From Bacteriovoracaceae bacterium UBA6261 (GTDB lineage Bacteria; Bdellovibrionota; Bacteriovoracia; Bacteriovoracales; Bacteriovoracaceae), in contig DJVH01000096.1 in NCBI GenBank assembly GCA_002440825.1, positions 1 to 64,000 on the forward strand: 64,000 nt of DNA. Direction: 5' to 3'. This document shows positions 8,694 to 17,531 of this stretch, piece after piece. Below the pieces are notes generated by a model that saw nothing but the letters and a program-made list of their open reading frames with translations, ran no database searches and was not told the origin of the DNA. The position numbers and the translations under genes were made by a program. The first letter of the stretch is position 1. Every line of letters begins with the position of its first letter.

Positions 8694-8879
8694 TTATCTA
8701 CGACCGCCGTGGCTGTTTTCTCCACCTTTTTTACCTGCTTCTGATGCCAGGTCGCGGTCTTTAGAAAATGATCTTTCTTCCGGTGGAACTGATTTGCCAC
8801 CTTTGCTTGCAATTTCTCTTTGTTTATTTTCATCCATAGAGGCGAATCCACGGTTTGATTTTCCAGATCGGTTTGCCAT
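8694..8879 (-). CDS. 61-residue KGG-repeat stress protein
   Basis: A hydrophilic, Gly/Lys/Ser-rich protein with two KGG motifs (EIASKGGKSVPPEERSF and EAGKKGGENSHGG), typical of the stress-induced KGG family related to YciG and con-10; such proteins are associated with desiccation, acid or general stress and are thought to be disordered. AAGGAG is six bases before the ATG. A perfect palindrome lies 20 bases upstream in the leader (8900-8916). It is first of two tandem KGG genes. Confidence 0.85.
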   Translation of the reverse strand: MANRSGKSNRGFASMDENKQREIASKGGKSVPPEERSFSKDRDLASEAGKKGGENSHGGRR

Positions 8880-8899
8880 AAAGATCTCCTTGTAAAGTT

Positions 8900-8916
8900 C
8901 GCAAGTTTAACTTGCG
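8900..8916. promoter_or_regulatory. Perfect 17-base palindrome before the KGG genes
   Basis: CGCAAGTTTAACTTGCG has 8-bp perfect arms around one central base. It lies about 20 bases upstream of the KGG start codon, in the expected 5' leader, so it is a candidate operator or an RNA element near the ribosome binding site. Confidence 0.5.
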
Positions 8917-9023
8917 TTCAATTAAGATTAGCGCCGGTAGATTTCTGCCAGCAAGAGTTTGATTCATACATAATATACAATTGAATAATTTAATCTGAAG
9001 TTCGCTGGTTACTATGAAACGAT

Positions 9024-9782
9024 TCATACAAGTGTCGCTTTTAATTGTTCAAGCTCGGTTTTAGGAATTTCAATGGTGAAGATGGTGCCGAGTTTTTCTT
9101 TGCTTTCAATGAATATGTTTCCTTTGTGAGCTTCTATAATCCATTTGGATAAAGCGAGGCCGAGTGAAGCCCGTGGAGTCTTGTTTCCCTGTTCACAATT
9201 TAAAACACAGAACTTATCAAAAATCGTATTCAATATTTTTTCATCCACAGCGTAGTTCTCATTCTTAAAAAAGAACTGAACAACTTCACCTTTAATCTTC
9301 GTGCTTAGCTTGATCGCCTTTTTGGCCGGATTGAGATCGGCCAGGCTATGAATGATATTTGAAAACACCTGAACAAGACGATCCTTATCACAAGCGACAG
9401 TGCAGTACTGGCTTTGTAAATGTCCCTCAAGTTCCACAAGTTCCTTTTTCGATTTGTTGTTGGCCATCTGAACGGCATCGTAGACGAGGTCGTGGGTATG
9501 GGTGAGATTCTTCTTCAGGGGAATTTCTGAAATCTGGGCATGGGCAAGATCAATCAGATGATCGAGAACCCGGGCCATTTGCTGAGTTTTTTGTTCGATA
9601 CATTCCAGTTTCTTCATCAGTTCGTCACTTGAGTCAGCGTCAGGCATATGAGGGGACATAAGGATTCTTTTGATGGCCTGTAGATTAAAAGAAATTGAAG
9701 TGAGAGGTATTTTAAAATCGTGGGTGATGACATCCATGATTTTACTGATTTCGTTCATTGTTTTCTGAGTGCCAATATCCAT
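9024..9782 (-). CDS. Soluble sensor histidine kinase with degenerate ATP-binding domain
   Basis: A 252-residue protein without membrane segments or a sensor domain. An H-box (VITHDFKIPLTSI, His about residue 20) begins a dimerisation helix pair, and a HATPase-like domain follows from about residue 110. The N-box (RLVQVFSNIIHSL) keeps one Asn, the usual DxGxG G1 box is not visible, and the last box is intact (GLALSKWIIEAHKGN, GTIFTIEIP). It may be an impaired kinase or phosphatase acting through a partner. No response regulator gene is adjacent. GGAG lies eight bases before the ATG. Confidence 0.75.
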   Translation of the reverse strand: MDIGTQKTMNEISKIMDVITHDFKIPLTSISFNLQAIKRILMSPHMPDADSSDELMKKLECIEQKTQQMARVLDHLIDLAHAQISEIPLKKNLTHTHDLVYDAVQMANNKSKKELVELEGHLQSQYCTVACDKDRLVQVFSNIIHSLADLNPAKKAIKLSTKIKGEVVQFFFKNENYAVDEKILNTIFDKFCVLNCEQGNKTPRASLGLALSKWIIEAHKGNIFIESKEKLGTIFTIEIPKTELEQLKATLV

Positions 9783-9860
9783 GCAAAAAGCTCCATGAAA
9801 TAGAGATTGATAACCTCTAAATTTTCACTGATGGCAGTCTTGAATAAAATGATTCTTTTT

Positions 9861-10904
9861 CTATGATTTGAACATCGTGTAATGAACTTCCGAAAGATCT
9901 CTTAACATTTTTGCGGCTAGCTCAGGTGTAATATCTCTCTGCGGATTGGCGAGCAATTCATACCCGACCATAAACTTTTTTACTGAAGCAGATCTGAGCA
10001 GAGGCGGATAAAAATGCATATGCCAATGCCATTCAGGATGAAGCCCATCATTGACCGGCCCCTGATGCATCCCTGCAGAATAAGGAAAACTTGTCAGAAA
10101 TAAATTGTCATAACGGGTTGTCAGTCTTTTCAGAATATCTGCAAGTGCCTTTGATTCATTGTCATTCATTTCCAATATATTTTGAAAATGACGATGACTT
10201 ATGATGATTGTTTCAAACGGCCAGGTGGCCCAAAAAGGAACCAGAGCGGTAAAATGGTCGTTTGAGCAAACCAGTCTTTCTTTAAACTCATGTTCTTTTT
10301 CCAGATAACAGCTTAGCAGACTCACTCCGTGCTTTTGATAATAGTTCTGCTGTTCTCGATTTTCTTTGATGATTTCCAATGGAAAATCGCTTTGGGCCCA
10401 GATTTGTCCGTGCGGGTGTGGGTTACTGCAACCCATGATTTCACCTTTATTTTCAAAAATCTGAATGTGTCGAATCCATTCAATTGAGGCTATTTCCGTA
10501 TACTCTTTTTTCCAGAGCTCAATAATTTTTTCAATTGCATCTAAATTCATCAAGGGAAGAGTGAGACTGTGGTCGGGAGAAAAACACAGGACTTTGCAAA
10601 CACCTCTGACTGGCTCTGAAACAAAAAGATCTTTTTCGTGAACAGATTCTTCGCTGAAATCAGAAAGCAGAGCTGAGAAATCATTGATGAAGGAATACGT
10701 GTCTTTATAGTGAGGATTTGTTTCTCCATTACTTCGTCCGTTACCAGGGCATAAGTAACAATTCTCATCATAGGTTTTAGTGCTTAATTTTTGAGGCTCT
10801 TCAATCTTTCCCTGCCAGGGGCGTTTGGATCTGTGTGGGGAAACAAGTATCCATTCTCCGGTGAGAGAATTAAATCTTTTGTGAGGAAGTTCACTCAGCT
10901 TCAC
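9861..10904 (-). CDS. galT: Galactose-1-phosphate uridylyltransferase
   Basis: A 347-residue Leloir enzyme that exchanges UMP between UDP-glucose and galactose-1-phosphate. The zinc site is visible as CYLCPGNGRSNGE and the nucleophile site as SNPHPHGQIWA, where the second His of HPH is uridylylated. A GTG start overlaps the galK stop (GTGA), giving translational coupling. It is the last gene of the operon; I see no clear terminator in the 78 bases before the next gene. Confidence 0.95.
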   Translation of the reverse strand: MKLSELPHKRFNSLTGEWILVSPHRSKRPWQGKIEEPQKLSTKTYDENCYLCPGNGRSNGETNPHYKDTYSFINDFSALLSDFSEESVHEKDLFVSEPVRGVCKVLCFSPDHSLTLPLMNLDAIEKIIELWKKEYTEIASIEWIRHIQIFENKGEIMGCSNPHPHGQIWAQSDFPLEIIKENREQQNYYQKHGVSLLSCYLEKEHEFKERLVCSNDHFTALVPFWATWPFETIIISHRHFQNILEMNDNESKALADILKRLTTRYDNLFLTSFPYSAGMHQGPVNDGLHPEWHWHMHFYPPLLRSASVKKFMVGYELLANPQRDITPELAAKMLRDLSEVHYTMFKS

Positions 10905-12085
10905 TTTTGAACTCCAACAGAGTCTTCTTGTGAATGATTTTCAAAATGACGGACAATTGTTCCACCATTATCTATTTTTACATCGTGGATATCGAGAGTC
11001 CTGTTCATCGTCTTTTCGTATTTCTTTTTCAGATAAGCTGATATTTCCGCCGCGGCATCTTCTTTAACAAGATTGATTGTACAGCCTCCAAAGCCACCGC
11101 CCATCATGCGTGCGCCGATGACTTCAGGAAAAGGACGGACCTCATTCACAAGAAAGTCCAGTTCGGCACAGCTGACATCATACATTTTGGATAGACCTTC
11201 GTGAGTTAAGAACATTTTTCCGCCAAAAGCAGCAAAATCATTCTTCTGCAGATCTGTGCAGGCTTCCAGCAGACGTTGATTTTCTTCAACCACATAAAGG
11301 CTTCTTTGCCACAAGATTTTATTTTCCTGCTTAAGGATGTCATTGACCATATCGACAGTCGCATCTCTTAAAGACTTCACGTTGGGATATTCTTTTGAAA
11401 TCAATTGAACTGCATTCACACATTGTTGATGACGGATATTGTATTCAGAGGTTGCAAGTGAATGTTTTACATTGGTGTCGAACAAAAGAATTTTATATCC
11501 CTGAAGGCGGAAAGGAATATATTCATATTCCATCGACTGGCAATCGAGCTTGATGACATGATCTTTTTTTCCGAAAAGACTGGCGAATTGATCCATAATA
11601 CCGCACTTGACTCCGGCGTAGGTGTGTTCAGCAAGCTGGCACATGCGTGCCAGTTCAAGCTTTTCCATGTTTGTCTGAAGCATTTCATTAAGGGCAGTGG
11701 CCACAGAACATTCAACTGCCGCCGATGAAGACAGTCCACCACCGATAGGTACATCGCCTGTGAACGTAAGATCAAATCCCGGGATGCGAATGCCCATGGC
11801 GGCAAAACGTGCGATGACTCCCAGGACATAGTTGGGCCATCGTTGTTTTGAGATGGCAATTTTATCGGTCGTAATGTTATAGGTTTCGTTTAAATCCAGG
11901 GCGAAAATATTAATTTCGTCGTCCTTGCGCGGAGTAATCGCACAGTATATGGCCTTGTCGATGGCAGCAGGAAGAACAAATCCTTCGTTGTAATCAGTGT
12001 GCTCACCGATAAGATTGATTCTTCCTGGAGCTTTGGCCACGAATGAATTGGGTTGAATGAATGGGCGAAGTTTTTTTAATGTCAT
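10901..12085 (-). CDS. galK: Galactokinase
   Basis: A 394-residue GHMP-family kinase phosphorylating galactose at C1. Signatures in order: PGRINLIGEHTDYNEGFVLP near the N-terminus (substrate loop), DVPIGGGLSSSAAVE (ATP loop), and MMGGGFGGCTINLV (motif 3). The ATG overlaps the galM stop (ATGA) and its own stop overlaps the galT GTG, so galM-galK-galT are coupled. Confidence 0.96.
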   Translation of the reverse strand: MTLKKLRPFIQPNSFVAKAPGRINLIGEHTDYNEGFVLPAAIDKAIYCAITPRKDDEINIFALDLNETYNITTDKIAISKQRWPNYVLGVIARFAAMGIRIPGFDLTFTGDVPIGGGLSSSAAVECSVATALNEMLQTNMEKLELARMCQLAEHTYAGVKCGIMDQFASLFGKKDHVIKLDCQSMEYEYIPFRLQGYKILLFDTNVKHSLATSEYNIRHQQCVNAVQLISKEYPNVKSLRDATVDMVNDILKQENKILWQRSLYVVEENQRLLEACTDLQKNDFAAFGGKMFLTHEGLSKMYDVSCAELDFLVNEVRPFPEVIGARMMGGGFGGCTINLVKEDAAAEISAYLKKKYEKTMNRTLDIHDVKIDNGGTIVRHFENHSQEDSVGVQK

Positions 12086-13149
12086 GGAACCGTCCTGAAT
12101 TGATAGATTGAAGACGAGTAAAAAGTCTCCAATGGTTCCAATTCTGTCTTAGTGAAGTTCGTATGATGAGGCGAATCCGGAAAGTGTTGAGTTTCCAGCG
12201 CCATCGCAGTTCGGTAATTTTCCTTGAACCCGCCTTTAAACTGATCGGATCCTTTCATGAAATTTCCGCTATAAAATTGAAGCCCCGGCTCGCTGGTATA
12301 AATCCGCATTTGAATTCCGCTTTTATCACCTTCGAGAATCAAGGCTTCATTGATACCACGGAATTTGACTGGCGAAAGAATGAAGTTGTGATCATAACCG
12401 CCAGCTTTTTTTAGCTGATCATGGTTTTCATCTATATGGGTTCCGATTGTTTTCATCTCTCTGAAGTCAAAGGGGGTGCCTTCAACTGTATCGATGTTTC
12501 CAAGAGGGATGAGTTCCCCATTGATGGGAGTATAAAATTCCGCATTCATTTTCAGACGGTGATTTAAAATGGTGTCAGTCCCTTCGCCATTTAAATTAAA
12601 AAAGGAATGATTTGTTAAATTCAAAAGAGTGAGTTGATCAGTTCGCGCTTCATAGTCAATCCTCAATTCATTTTCTTCACCGAGTTCAAATTTGATCTGC
12701 ACGTGCAGGTTTCCCGGATAACCTTCTTCTCCATCATTAGACTTGTAATGGAGAACAAGGGAATGGGAATCGAGGAAATGGATATCCCACACGACATTAT
12801 GAAATCCATGCGGGCCGCCATGAAGGTGATTTCGCCCGTCATTGGCCTTGAGCTGATAATTTTTATTGTTGAGAGAAAAAGAACTGCCTGCGATTCTGTT
12901 TGCAAATCGACCGATGGTTGCACCATGATAGGCGCATTCTGCGCGAAGGTACTGATCCAGTTTGTTGAAGCCCATGACAACATCCACTGGAGCTCCGCTT
13001 TTATCGGGAACTTCAAGCCCGACGATGCGGGCACCATAATTGGTGATGGCAACACAAGCTCCTTTCTTATTTTTTAAAAAGAAAAGGTCGCATTGTTTTC
13101 CATCAAGCACTTGGTTGAAATGATCTCTCTTTAATGTTTTCTCCAGCAT
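12082..13149 (-). CDS. galM: Aldose 1-epimerase (galactose mutarotase)
   Basis: A 355-residue enzyme that interconverts alpha and beta sugar anomers before galactokinase. Family features: GATIGRFANRIAGSSF, the catalytic His in NLTNHSFFNLNGEG, HGGPHGFHNVVWD, and the catalytic Glu in TAMALETQHFPDSPHH. The start lies 47 bases inside the 3' end of galE, an unusually long overlap, preceded only by a weak GAG. No signal peptide, so cytosolic. Confidence 0.94.
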   Translation of the reverse strand: MLEKTLKRDHFNQVLDGKQCDLFFLKNKKGACVAITNYGARIVGLEVPDKSGAPVDVVMGFNKLDQYLRAECAYHGATIGRFANRIAGSSFSLNNKNYQLKANDGRNHLHGGPHGFHNVVWDIHFLDSHSLVLHYKSNDGEEGYPGNLHVQIKFELGEENELRIDYEARTDQLTLLNLTNHSFFNLNGEGTDTILNHRLKMNAEFYTPINGELIPLGNIDTVEGTPFDFREMKTIGTHIDENHDQLKKAGGYDHNFILSPVKFRGINEALILEGDKSGIQMRIYTSEPGLQFYSGNFMKGSDQFKGGFKENYRTAMALETQHFPDSPHHTNFTKTELEPLETFYSSSIYQFRTVP

Positions 13150-14185
13150 TTTTTTCTCGCAGTTTTTTCAGCTGTAGTTCGCGCTCTTTGATTTCACGCA
13201 ATCGTTCCTGCCATATTGATTCCCATTGAAAAGCACTTCGGCAAATGAGCTCCAGGTTATTTCTTTTCGGTGTCCAGTTGAATGACTTTTTTATTTTTGC
13301 ATTGGAAGCGACCAATGTAGCCGCGTCTCCGGGTCTTCTTTCTGATTCGATAACCGGGAAATCAATTCCACTGACTTTTTTCATTGTGTCGATGACCTCG
13401 CGGACAGAGTAACCGTGACCATAGCCACAGTTAAAAATATCTGAGGCACCACCATTTTCCAGATATTCAAAAGCGAGTGTGTGAAGATCGGCGAGATCTT
13501 CAACATGGATGTAATCTCTAATTCCTGTTCCATCTCTTGTTTTAAAATCAGTTCCTGTCATTTTTAAATGAGGAATGATTCCCAGGGCCGCTTCGGATGC
13601 AAGCTTAATCAGGTGTGTGGAAATTTTAGAGCGCTGACCGTTGGTAATATCATGAGCAGCTCCTGCAACATTGAAGTAGCGAAGAATCACACTATTGATT
13701 CCATAGGCAAGTCCACAATCGCGGATGATTCTCTCGCTGAAATATTTTGAACAACCATACGGATTGATGGGCTGAATGGGAAAGTCTTCCGTAATGAGAT
13801 CAGATCCGGCATCGCCGTAGACAGCGGCAGTTGAGGAAAAAACCAGCTTGTCGATTCCGGTGGCCTTGCAAGCGTGAAGCATGGAAAGAACACCGCCTGT
13901 GTTGTTGCTGTAATAATCCAAAGGTTGGGTGATTGATTCCGGAACAATAATTTTCGCGGCAAAATGAATCACACCTTCGATATCATTTCTTCGAATGATG
14001 TCGATAATCTCGGCCACGTTGTGAATATTGGCCCGGACAAATCCTGCTCCTTCCGGAACAGCTTCCAGGTATCCCGAAGATAAATCATCAACGACAACAA
14101 CTCCGTAGCCTTTATCCAGAAAAGCACGCGCTGTATGTGAACCTATATAACCAGCGCCGCCTGTAATGAGAATGTTCTTTAACAT
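13103..14185 (-). CDS. galE: UDP-glucose 4-epimerase with C-terminal coiled-coil extension
   Basis: A 360-residue short-chain dehydrogenase/epimerase. NAD-binding GGAGYIGSH, catalytic Ser in FSSTAAVYG, and Tyr/Lys in PYGCSKYFSE are present; FNVAGAA and RDYIHVEDLA are typical of GalE. After the usual end (about residue 325) it has 35 extra charged residues (REIKERELQLKKLREK) that look like a coiled coil; this tail is encoded in the stretch overlapping galM. It makes UDP-galactose, which is the substrate of Glf encoded just upstream. Confidence 0.95.
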   Translation of the reverse strand: MLKNILITGGAGYIGSHTARAFLDKGYGVVVVDDLSSGYLEAVPEGAGFVRANIHNVAEIIDIIRRNDIEGVIHFAAKIIVPESITQPLDYYSNNTGGVLSMLHACKATGIDKLVFSSTAAVYGDAGSDLITEDFPIQPINPYGCSKYFSERIIRDCGLAYGINSVILRYFNVAGAAHDITNGQRSKISTHLIKLASEAALGIIPHLKMTGTDFKTRDGTGIRDYIHVEDLADLHTLAFEYLENGGASDIFNCGYGHGYSVREVIDTMKKVSGIDFPVIESERRPGDAATLVASNAKIKKSFNWTPKRNNLELICRSAFQWESIWQERLREIKERELQLKKLREKNAGENIKERSFQPSA

Positions 14186-14194
14186 GCTTTACTC

Positions 14195-15346
14195 CTATTG
14201 AAGAGGATGTTGACTGAATCTCGGCCAGGTCTTTGTCTCCGATGTCAGGCAAACTTTGGCGAGATCCAGTGATTCGCCGATAACCACATGCATGTCCAGA
14301 TAGCGATACGTTCCAAGTCTCCCAATGAAAGTGATTTTCTTTTCTTCATTGGCCAGATTTACATATTGTTCGAGCAGAGATTTGTCATTGTTGAGTCTTA
14401 GCGGATAGTAGGGAGTGTCGTTTTCACCGCAGAGAGCACTGTATTCTTTAAAGCAGACAGTTTTCTCGTGTTCTTCCCACGGAGTAAAATGTTTATGCTC
14501 GGCAATTCTTGTATAGGGGATATGTTCTTCACAATAATTGATAACGGGATTTCCCTGAAAATCTCCCTCAGCTTCAAATTTTTCAAACTTCAGGGTTCTA
14601 TAGCCGAGTCTGCCCAGCCTGAATCCGAAATAGCCGTCCATCGGGCCGCTCCAGAAAACGTGGTCAAAGCGGGAAACATCTGAAGGTTGCAGTTTTTCTT
14701 CAAGGTGAACCTGGATGTCCGGATGATCGAGAATTTTTGAAACAATATCTGTGTATCCATTTTTAGGAATGCCCTGGTATTTTTGATTGTAGTAATTGTC
14801 ATCGTAATTAAAGCGAACAGGAAGCCGCTTCAAAATGGAAGAGGGAAGAACGCTAGGTTCAACTCCCCATTGCTTTTTGGTGTATCCGTAGAAAAAATTT
14901 TTATAAAAATCTCGCCCAAGAAATTTCATCGCCTGTTCTTCAAAACTTTGCGGTTCTGTGATGGTCTGGTCCCCCAAAGTCATAACGAACTCTTTAGCTT
15001 CAAGTGGAGAAAACTTTTTTCCAAAAAATTGATTGATAGTGAGCAGATTGATCGGGAGAGAGAAAACACCTTTTTCCGTATGGGCCTTTACCCGGTTGAC
15101 GAAAGGAACCATTTCTCCCCATCTCTGAATGTATTCCCAGACATCTTCTCGGCTCGTATTAAAAATATGCGGACCGTATTCGTGAATCATGACACCTGTT
15201 GAGTCGTCTCTTTTGGTGTGGCAGTTTCCTGCCACATGAGATCTTTCATCATAGACATCAATGATAAATTTTCCACTTTCGGCCAGCTCGCGTGCAAGCA
15301 CGGCTCCGGCAAAACCAGCGCCAGCAATTCCAATATGCTGTTTCAT
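14195..15346 (-). CDS. glf: UDP-galactopyranose mutase
   Basis: A 383-residue FAD enzyme converting UDP-galactopyranose to UDP-galactofuranose. The N-terminal Rossmann motif GIAGAGFAGAVLAREL, HEYGPHIFNTS, and YGYTKKQWG are characteristic. GGGAGGA precedes the ATG. Its position directly before galE links UDP-galactose synthesis with galactofuranose production, implying a galactofuranose-containing surface glycan. Confidence 0.95.
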   Translation of the reverse strand: MKQHIGIAGAGFAGAVLARELAESGKFIIDVYDERSHVAGNCHTKRDDSTGVMIHEYGPHIFNTSREDVWEYIQRWGEMVPFVNRVKAHTEKGVFSLPINLLTINQFFGKKFSPLEAKEFVMTLGDQTITEPQSFEEQAMKFLGRDFYKNFFYGYTKKQWGVEPSVLPSSILKRLPVRFNYDDNYYNQKYQGIPKNGYTDIVSKILDHPDIQVHLEEKLQPSDVSRFDHVFWSGPMDGYFGFRLGRLGYRTLKFEKFEAEGDFQGNPVINYCEEHIPYTRIAEHKHFTPWEEHEKTVCFKEYSALCGENDTPYYPLRLNNDKSLLEQYVNLANEEKKITFIGRLGTYRYLDMHVVIGESLDLAKVCLTSETKTWPRFSQHPLQ

Positions 15347-15364
15347 CCATCCTCCCTAAAATAC

Positions 15365-17530
15365 TTAGCTGTGCATTTGACTAAAATACCTGCCGATAGC
15401 ATCTTCGAGCGGCGGCAGCTCAAATCCTTTAATGCTTGTCAGGCAGCTGTACTTCGGCCGCTTGGCCAAAGAAATTTCCTCCATTCTTTTTTCAATGATG
15501 TTGGCAGTATCAATTCCATAAAATTCATTGGCCTTGTCGGCAATGGTTCGCGCCAGTTCCGCCCATGTGACTTCGCCTTTATTAGTCAAATGGTAAACGC
15601 CGCTCGCTCCGTCGATGAGAAGATCCAGAGACGCATTGGCAAGATCGGGCAGATACGTAGGCGTGACTTTTACATCGCTGGCCACAATGATTTCTTTGTT
15701 GTTTTTTATTTTGTGCAAAGTCTGAGTGACAAAATTGTATTCATCCCAGGGACCGAAGAATGCACTGGAGCGGACGATCAGTGCTTCGGGATAAACCGCC
15801 ATGACTTTTTCTTCACAAAAAGCTTTTGAATGACCGTAGGTATTCAAAGGAGAAGGAGTGTGCTCTTCGTGATAGGGTTCTGTCTGATCTCCGGCAAAAA
15901 CCAGGTCAGAGGAAAAAGTCAGCATAGGAATTTTCAATTCACGGCAGGCCATCGCCAGATTCGTTGGACCGTGAACGTTGGCCATAAAACAAAGTTCTTT
16001 TTCATACTCAGCTTCGTCCACTTTTACATATCCAGCAGCATTGATAACTGCCCAGGGTTGGATCTCTTCCAAGGTTGAACGGACACATTGCAAATCACAG
16101 ATATCCATATCTCCACGAGTGAGAACCACAAAAGGCATATTTCTCTCGCGACATATTTTGGCGAATGTTCTGCCCAGAGTTCCGGTAGCGCCGGTAATGA
16201 GAAGAGGTTTTCCTTCGGACGAAAGCATAGAATGAGCTCCTGGTTGTGGTGCAAATAAAATTCTTCGTGGGGTGTGCCAGACGGCCTTGACGTCGAGGAG
16301 AGCAATGTCGGATTCTCCTGCCGTGGCAAGTTCATTGATAAGACGGGTTAGACCAGTCGGTTTTGGTTTTCCATCAACTGAACGTAAATCATAAACTCCT
16401 GGCTCATAAAAAAACTCTTCTCTCGTACAAAGAGAATTCCAGTCGTAAGTGCCCAGCAAACTCCAGGCAGTAATGGCCAGAACGTTTGCACCTTGTTCCT
16501 TTGCTTTCAGACAGGATTGGTACATATGATAAAACCACCGCATCTGTTCTTCGCGATAGCCTCTGGCGTGAGCTTCAGTGACAGCAATGGGAATCTGAAA
16601 ACGATTCCATGTTTCTAAAAGGATCTCTGCCGGATCTGGAAGATCAATGGCCCCTGTGTCTACAGCGCCTACGTCCGCATAACTTTCAAGGCTGTTTCCT
16701 CCGTGAAATTCTTCCGGATATAATTCCAGACGATGATCGAGAAAACGATTGGAAAGCAGATAGTGATTAATGCCGAGAACATCAGGAGCGTAAAAATTTT
16801 CTCTGGACCATTCAATATCTTTAACATCCGCGCCTGCCGCAATGGCCCAATCATACAGCGGATGGTTCGAATCAAATTTTCCACAAAGAATATCAAAGGA
16901 AAGCCAGCGGCGTTCATTTTCAAAATCACATTGATATTGAAGTTTTTCAGTGCTCTGGCATTTTCCCAGATCTTCAGTTTGTATGAGTCTCGCATGAGGA
17001 ATGACTTTTTTTATTTCCCGCATGGCAAGCACAGTGGCCTTGCATTGAATGAAAAGTGCCTTGAAAAAAGATTTTTCGCTTTTGTGGTGGGGAAACCAGT
17101 GGCCATAGAGGCAACTGAATCTCGTCGTTGTGAGAATTTCATTAATAGGTGTGAACTCCGTAATCCAGGGATAACGGAAGGCAAATTCGCGCGCATAATC
17201 GGCCAGCATTTCGGGAAGATTCGAATCGAGCAGATTGGTGTATCTGGGCCCTGAACCGTGGTGAAGAAAACCTGCAATGACATTGATTTTTTTCTTTCTT
17301 AATTCTTCCAGAGAAGCATCAAGCACATCCCATTTTTTTTGCAAACAGTTGTCGGGAGAGACGCGTTCCCACAAGCAGGGATAGCGGATTTTCTCCACCC
17401 CAATTTCCATGAACAAATCAAAGTCTTCCGGCCTCAGGTAATGACCGTTTTTTTCACATTGATCAAAATATTTTTCATGGACACGATTGCGAGTGCACTC
17501 GAGACCGGCCCAGACTTCAAGTTTTTTCAT
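15365..17530 (-). CDS. GH1-like glycosidase fused to RmlD-type sugar-nucleotide reductase
   Basis: A 721-residue two-domain protein. Residues 1 to about 430 are a GH1-like TIM barrel with both catalytic glutamates recognisable: acid/base Glu131 in FTPINE and nucleophile Glu319 in IAVTEAHARGY. Residues 440-721 are a dTDP-4-dehydrorhamnose reductase-like SDR (LLITGATGTLGRTF, AAGYVKVDEAE, FSSDLVF, Tyr565/Lys569 in TYGHSKAF). The barrel lacks a signal peptide, so it is cytosolic. It starts one base after the glycosyltransferase stop and is followed by glf after 18 bases. The combination suggests a step in making or editing a deoxysugar- or galactofuranose-containing glycan; the actual substrate is unknown. 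Confidence 0.88.
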   Translation of the reverse strand: MKKLEVWAGLECTRNRVHEKYFDQCEKNGHYLRPEDFDLFMEIGVEKIRYPCLWERVSPDNCLQKKWDVLDASLEELRKKKINVIAGFLHHGSGPRYTNLLDSNLPEMLADYAREFAFRYPWITEFTPINEILTTTRFSCLYGHWFPHHKSEKSFFKALFIQCKATVLAMREIKKVIPHARLIQTEDLGKCQSTEKLQYQCDFENERRWLSFDILCGKFDSNHPLYDWAIAAGADVKDIEWSRENFYAPDVLGINHYLLSNRFLDHRLELYPEEFHGGNSLESYADVGAVDTGAIDLPDPAEILLETWNRFQIPIAVTEAHARGYREEQMRWFYHMYQSCLKAKEQGANVLAITAWSLLGTYDWNSLCTREEFFYEPGVYDLRSVDGKPKPTGLTRLINELATAGESDIALLDVKAVWHTPRRILFAPQPGAHSMLSSEGKPLLITGATGTLGRTFAKICRERNMPFVVLTRGDMDICDLQCVRSTLEEIQPWAVINAAGYVKVDEAEYEKELCFMANVHGPTNLAMACRELKIPMLTFSSDLVFAGDQTEPYHEEHTPSPLNTYGHSKAFCEEKVMAVYPEALIVRSSAFFGPWDEYNFVTQTLHKIKNNKEIIVASDVKVTPTYLPDLANASLDLLIDGASGVYHLTNKGEVTWAELARTIADKANEFYGIDTANIIEKRMEEISLAKRPKYSCLTSIKGFELPPLEDAIGRYFSQMHS

Positions 17531-17531
17531 C

